Assembly: GCA_028023455.1 (NCBI GenBank)
Contig: JAQFVV010000158.1
Span: 62,001 to 126,000 of the forward strand
Reading direction: 5' to 3'
Origin: Epiperipatus broadwayi
Taxonomy: Eukaryota; Onychophora; Udeonychophora; Euonychophora; Peripatidae
DNA: 64,000 nt
Shown here: one piece after another, positions 57,701 through 64,000 of the stretch
Position numbering within the stretch: position 1 is the first letter of the stretch
Layout of the letters: each line of letters starts with the position of its first letter
The notes under the pieces: generated by a model
Database searches by the model: none
Told to the model about the DNA's origin: nothing
The model's input: only the letters and a program-made list of their open reading frames with translations
Translations under genes and position numbers: made by a program

Positions 57701-60540
57701 AATAAACTAACTGTAAAAAGTTTGGGCTGTTCATATCTTCATAAAAATAGTTGAAATATTTATTAATAATTATTTTTATTATGATATAGGTGTCACAAAG
57801 ATTTGAAATATCATATTTTTAAAGAATAATTTGCTGCATTTATGGGCAAGTATTTTTAAATCATTATAGTTTTTGTTATCACGAGTAAACATTTATTAGA
57901 TGCATTGTATATATAATTCTAGCACAATGTCATTGAAAAGAGTTTTGAGATACTTCAAATTCATCTTAGATCCACAAAAGTTTGTTATTTAAGATCAATA
58001 AAATATATGCCTTCTTAAAAAAAGATAGTGTTTCTTTTTTCTTTTTTTTTTTGATTTAGTAAAAATCACAAACAGAATTTGCTTGAAAATGAACATAAAC
58101 ATTAGATGACTTTCTGAGATTCCACTTTTAAAAGGATGTATTATCATTACAAAAGAAAAAAACAACAAGAAATATAAAGAATATTTTATTCTCTTGATTT
58201 TTTTGAATAGAAAAAATTTATTAATATCGTTTTGTAAATTATGGAACATGTGATACCAAGAGTAAATAATTATTCTAAATTTTAAAATGAGTATATAATT
58301 TTTTTTGCTTTTATATAAAAAACAGAGTTTGAGATAAACCAAATTAATTCTTTCAACATTCAAAGGAAATTTAAAAATGTTAGATAAGAATAGGCAAGAA
58401 AAGGTCCTCCAAGTATTGTCTTGCTATATGAGGAATAGGAAATTTGATTTAAATATATACTCAACCCAGTTTACTTTTACTCAATGACAAATGAAAATCA
58501 TTATTTACATCTGCAGTCTATGCCTTTTGATATTGGATGTGATTTGAAGCCTAAATAGTATAACTCAGTAACACAGTTTAGTCAATATTTAAATAATTTA
58601 TAATTCAAAAATTATATAAAATTTTGTTGCTGGGTTGTATTAAAACATAATCATATTTACAGCATATTAGCAAATTTAATAAATATATATTATTTGAAAA
58701 TTTTATTTTTAATAGAATTTAAAATAATAAATGTCATGCAGTTATGGTGTTTGAATAACGTGATAACAAGGGGGAAATGTCTTTCTTAAAAATTTGAAAA
58801 CGGGATAGTGTAATAAATTTACAACATTATTACTTTATATATATAGTTACAAAAAAATATATATGAATAAAAATTATTTCATGAAAATCGTTTTGGATAA
58901 AAATGTTGTCCATGGAAGAGTTAATTTCTTCATTACTACATAAATATAAGCAATGGCATGATTATAAAAATTGGGCCTAATACAAAATCCCTCACCCCTT
59001 TTTCAAATTTGAAGATACTAAATTTTTGTTTTTAATTATTTAAAATTAAAGTAGTTAATTATTTATCATACAAAGTAAATGAATAAAATCATCCATTTTA
59101 AAAACTCTTCTCTTTTTTCAAAATCACTAATTATTTGTTTAATATATTGCATTCTGAATATAAACCATTCAAATATATGTTTTGATTAGTTATTCGCTTA
59201 TTACAATTGGCCCATATTATTTTTTCAAAATTGCAAAGTGCAGCATTTCTGAGAAAAACAGTAAAATAGTTCTACAAATTAAATACAAAAATAGAAAGCT
59301 ATTTATAAAATTTTTGTTAACATTTTTATAGTATACTGTTATAATATAGCATGAAGTATTATCATTTTGTGTCATTGCAAACTGATATATATATAATTAG
59401 AAAAAATTAATTGTAAAAATTGTCTAAAATAAATACAAGTTTATTTAATTATTCCTAATTAGAACAAATACAGAAAAAATTATCAAATTTATACTCTTGC
59501 AAATTCTAGTCTAGACCAACTAATGTTATGGGTCCTTAATTTAAATATTGTTTAGCTAGCACTTAATAATAGTTAACCAGAGTATAAAATAAATTACATC
59601 TAGCAATTTTGAAAAACATTACAGCATTAAATTTAATATGTCAAATTTTTAAAAAAAATTCCTTTAAGAAAAAAAATCTGATACTTGCATGAAAAGATGT
59701 AAAATATTAGCAATTATAATTATATAAAAACATATTCCAATTATTTATTATAATATTAAAACTATGCCTACATATCTATTATTACTAATATATAAAATTT
59801 TAAATTCATTATTTAATTAAATGCATCCTAGTTGAATTTTATGCAATTTCAATTTTGCTCTTGGCAACAAAACTATTACTGTCTCTCCAGCTATGGTGTT
59901 TGGCAGTCATTAATGATAACAGAAAACCAGGGTGCATAATAATTTTAAATCTCACTGCCACAACACTGAAACATTTAACCATATTTATTGAATATAGATG
60001 AAAAAAAATCATACATTTAATCATAACTTTGTATCACCTCCATAATATACTTATTGAAGTAATTTTTCACTTGGAACATATAGTCAGTGAAGTTGGTAAA
60101 AATAAATAAAATTGTGATGCAATTTTACAGATTGTATAGGGAAGCCATCAACATTGTGAAATTTATCAAGATTATCCACTAGTAGTTGTAGGTTTGGTTA
60201 AAAGGATGATGATGGTGGAATTTCTTTGCAATGATAACTATGTGATAAATTGTAGGTTCTCCAAAATTAACTAAAGAATTTTATATAAATAACAAAGTAA
60301 TTATACTAGGGAAGATTCTTGTAGACAGGTCCTTTCTATTGCACCCAGGTAATACACTGAAGGGATGACCCAAATAACTCGCATTAATAAAAAAAAACTT
60401 AAAAATCAATAGATAATCAAAAAATAATTTTAAAAAAATTGATGCTTCAATACTTGATTTTGCTAATGTTAACTGATGACTTTATTTTATTATATGTGTT
60501 ATTTATGTGTTTGTATCATTTTATTAGTTAGACTAGGTCT
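54776..60540. other. AT-rich sequence, no gene seen
   Basis: No exon or coding frame that I can support on either strand and no clear repeat structure; the short frames are compositional. Confidence 0.4.
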
Positions 60541-60574
60541 ATGATTATGTGTCTATACTATTTTTGAGAGAGAT

Positions 60575-61665
60575 AACTTTTATTATATTTCGAGCCACTT
60601 CATCAGCACTTTTATTATAACATATAATAACATTTCACTCTGCTTACACTTTAAAGCAAAATATATTTATATATTCTTTACAGTTTTGACTGTTCCTAGC
60701 AGTCTTCATCAAATCTACAAAATTTAAACATTATATCAATACAACCATATTTCATACATATATCTATTATAATCTTATAATTTTATCAATTTAATTATTG
60801 ACATCACTTTATTCATTAAACTTACTATTCTATAATTTTTAACATTTTAATTCTATTTTATTCTTTATTTTTCTTATTTATTTTTATTCTTAATTATTAT
60901 CATATTTATATTTATTCACCTTTTACCTTTGCCATAATTTTAGAAATTCAATGTAATATTTATGAAATCTTTCTTATATTACTACATTCATATATTTAAC
61001 CTAATTTTTTATTTCACTTACTTGTAAATATTATCTTAATTTTTTTATTATCTTATTCCATTCCTTAATTTCTTCTTTATTCATATTACTATATTCATAT
61101 ATTTAACCTTATTTTTCATTTCACTTACTTGTACATATTATCTTATTCCATTCCTTTTTATCCATATTTTATTCTGCAGAATAAAATATGGATAAAAAAG
61201 GAATTAAGGAATGGAATAAGATAATAAAAAAATTAATTTGTACAAGTAAGTGAAATGAAAAATAAGGTTAAATATATGAATATAGTAATATAAGAAAGAT
61301 TTTATAAATATTACATTGAATTTCTAAAATTATGGCAAAGGTAAAAGGTGAATAAATGTAATTATGATAATAATTAGGAATAAAATTAAAAAAATAAAAG
61401 ATAAAATAGAATTAAAAAGTTAAACGTTATAGAGTAGTAAGTTTAATGAATAAAGTAATGTTAATAATTAAGTTGATAAAATTGTAAGATTATAATAGAT
61501 ATATGTATGAAATATGGTTGTATTGATATAATGTTTAAATTTTTTAGATCTGACAAAGACTGCTAGGAACAGTCAAAACTATAAAGAATAAATAAATATA
61601 CTTTGCTTTAAAGTGTAAGAAGACTGAAATGTTGTTATTATATCTTATATTAACAAAAAGCAAAA
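60575..61665. repeat. Long foldback (inverted repeat) element, about 1.1 kb
   Basis: Perfect 40-bp palindrome centred at 61176/61177 (around CTGCAG), with arms of about 480-550 bp that remain similar, including the segment GACTGCTAGGAACAGTC in both arms (near 60688-60704, minus, and 61558-61574, plus). The left arm has an extra partial duplication (about 60965-61140). The outer left arm on the minus strand has GTGCTGATGAAGTGGCTCGA, a possible decayed hammerhead. No coding frame. Confidence 0.7.
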
Positions 61666-62466
61666 ATAAAGAAGGAAAGAGGAAGAGAAAGTATTGAAGA
61701 TTATATCGCTGTTATTATTACATAGGTATACAGTCAATATTATAGTCTAATTAACAAATATCAGAAATTTACACTATAAAATTACTGTGAAAAGCCATCT
61801 AGTGACTGGTTTATTAATTAACCTTACCTTAGAATTAAATCAAATAAAAACAACATAATTTTTCATTCGAGTGGCAGGAATAAACCTATTGGAAACTTGC
61901 ATATAGTTTTTAAGAAAAAATCTTTCTACATTATTAACTAAATTATTGTCTGCAGTAGCTTTCATGGTTTAGGGCAGTGATAGAATTGAGAGCTAAAGAT
62001 TTATGGATAACAGTTCAATCTGACACTTTTGGTGTTTAAATATCAGGAATTTTTGAGTGAGAAATTAATTTAATTATTTATTGAATGTGTGTAGATATTA
62101 TCTTTATTAGATTCTTTATAAGAAATAACCATATTACTAGGTCAAAGGCAAATTAAAAATCTATTTACAATTCACAATAATAGATGAGGTTCTTAATCCC
62201 TTACCCCTTTGAAGGTGTAATGAATATTTAATAATGATATAAATTCTTTTTTTTAAAAAAACAAAGCAAATGTTTAAAATTATTCTGGCAAAGATCTTTA
62301 AGTTATATCTTAAATTCATTACAGCATTTTGGAAAATTAAAAATAGAAATCATTAATACTGTTTAATATTGTCTTTGTTAATAACTTATTTATTTCTAGT
62401 TATGCATGAACAAGTATTTCGCATCTCATATGATCACCATTTCTTATACTAGCACATAATTGTTTA
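61666..62466. other. AT-rich sequence, no gene seen
   Basis: Nothing recognised apart from a degraded tRNA-like stretch near 61970-62040. Confidence 0.35.
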
Positions 62467-62673
62467 TAAACAAGGCAAAACTCTCCATACAGTAGTGCGA
62501 CCCTGTGCCAACCAGAGTAATCAATGGATGCCAGAAAAAAGCCAGAAACTAGTTTTGGGATATTGGATGAGTAGGCATTAGATAGGGATTTTATGCACAA
62601 GCCTTCTGGCATCCATTGATTACTCTGGTTGGCACAGGGTGGCACTACTGTGTGGAGAGTTTTGCCTTGTTTA
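62467..62673. repeat. MITE-like copy of the hammerhead-bearing repeat with long terminal inverted repeats
   Basis: The left end (62467-62536) matches the reverse complement of the right end for about 70 bp with three or four differences, starting TAAACAAGGCAAAACTCTCC. The interior has GCCAGAAACTAGTTTTGGGA, the GAAA/stem-I part of the hammerhead, but CTGATGA is deleted. This is the best preserved terminal part of the family. Confidence 0.75.
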
Positions 62674-64000
62674 TTTTACATCTCATTAATATATGGACAC
62701 TTCTTGTTCTGAATCTATTAAATACAGTATAATCTATTAATAGATACTTTATGTTACCGAAACATTATCTAGCTCCATTGTGCCTTCATTTGGATGCCTC
62801 TATGTTCATTTAACTAAAACAATTTTTATTTTTGAAGAATTATTTTTAATATAAAGTACTAAATTAATAATTAACTCTAGAAAAAAAAATGGTTATATAA
62901 ATAGTTAAATATCTTTTTTTATTATTAGTAGTAATAGAATACTATATAGATTTAAATTCACTATCATTATTGTTGAACTTCTATCTTTTAATTTCTACCC
63001 TATTTATAAAATAGAGAATATAATAATGCAGTCATTGTCAGAAAATCAACTAGAATTCTTTTTCTAATAAATCCAAAAACAGGATCACTTATTGCTACAA
63101 CATCTTTCTTAAAAACATTCTATGCTTTAGAAACTATACACACATTAAATTCCATATTGACAATTTTTAGAGATTAACAGATATTAAAATTCAAAAAAAG
63201 TGGGAGCAAATTTTGGGGTCACTACTCCTATTTTTAATGCAGCCACTAGTTTACTAACACCATGTGACTTTCTCTGCTTAGTCATATGTTTTACCCTATT
63301 ATATAACCACCACTGCAGGTCTGATTAATCAACTAACCCCTTTTGGTATAATTCTGTAATATCAATATTTCCAAATTGGATCTAGCTTTTGATTTGAATT
63401 TATGCTTTTAGAAGTACATAATTAACTCAGAAAGTCATGTGATACTTTTAGAATTATCTTTCTAGCCAAAGATTAAAAGGGACTTTATAATTGTCAAAAA
63501 ATTGATAGAAACTTATCAGATATTAAATTTCTATATTTTTGCATGTAAGTGGGCTTGGGTTGAAAACGTTTGAGCTTATTTTGATTTTCAGACAATTAGT
63601 TTGAATAATATGAATAAATAAATATAGCTCAGTTTTGAATCCTAAACCTTCAGTAATGAATGTAATAACCAGAAAATGATCTGAAATATTCATAAAATAG
63701 CTTTCTATTGATTACTGAAGTTTATAATAGATAGCTCTAGAATATATATTATTTTATCTTGGAGTATATTAATAATCTTCAACCAAAGAAATCTATATGA
63801 GCTCATGTGTACATTTGTGCATATACATTGCTATATCTATACAATTTCACAGTTCTACATTTGTGTTAATAATCCATGTGTACATTATAAACAGAATCCA
63901 ACTCCTACATTTATATATGTTTTTCATTAGCATTTAAACTTGTCTTTATGGAATGCAGAATATTTTTATTAACCTTATAGTTAAGCATTATAAATTGGTA
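62674..64000. other. AT-rich sequence, no gene seen
   Basis: The stretch 63190-63360 is less AT-rich; no frame, splice-site pair or repeat recognised. Confidence 0.35.

Noticed and set aside
59839-60024. 61-residue minus-strand frame
   Set aside because: No recognisable similarity, and no splice context or repeat relation.

Overview
The window is AT-rich animal DNA with long introns, GT-AG splice sites and many transposable-element relics. It carries the 3' end of one recognisable host gene on the + strand and no other host gene that I can support. The mix of RTE and Penelope-like retroelements, tRNA-derived SINEs, hammerhead-like repeats and a short-tailed mannose-6-phosphate receptor fits an invertebrate, possibly a mollusc or other lophotrochozoan. 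The species cannot be fixed from sequence alone.

Host gene: seven exons between 14269 and 43879 join in one open frame and encode the last 247 residues of a cation-independent mannose-6-phosphate receptor (CI-MPR/IGF2R) homologue. They give the last cysteine-rich MRH repeat, one membrane span and a tail of about 64 residues. The tail ends in a tyrosine motif (YSKL) and an acidic-cluster motif (DDDIL), the two signals that sort this receptor family between Golgi, endosome and plasma membrane. Earlier exons must lie to the left of the window, or are unseen within 1-14268.

Layout. 1-14268, presumed upstream intron: an inverted pair of Penelope-like fragments with a truncated RTE LINE inserted in one arm (610-3003); a palindromic repeat with hammerhead-like motifs (3029-3364); a near full-length RTE LINE with 12-bp target duplications (4796-8037); a 44-bp minisatellite (8930-9575); a hAT-type end inserted in an older repeat (11480-11790); and a multimeric 350-bp repeat array (12203-14033). 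14269-43879: the receptor exons, with introns holding SINEs, a TIR element, a decayed Jockey-like LINE, a dead Ty3/gypsy element with both LTRs and 5-bp target duplications (33387-38037), a pyrimidine-rich tract, a Penelope relic, a second and diverged multimeric repeat (41891-42790), and a short stretch identical to an Illumina adapter end beside a (TA)n run. 43880-64000: 3' UTR, then gene-poor DNA with two LINE fragments, more copies of the hammerhead-bearing repeat and a 1-kb foldback element.

Most promising for follow-up: (1) a repeat family with an apparently complete hammerhead ribozyme core at 3207-3248, supported by a compensatory stem change in a second copy at 54701-54742; (2) a 330-350-bp repeat family inserted twice as direct-plus-inverted multimers between target-site-like direct repeats; (3) the adapter sequence at 41297-41310, which marks a probable assembly error.
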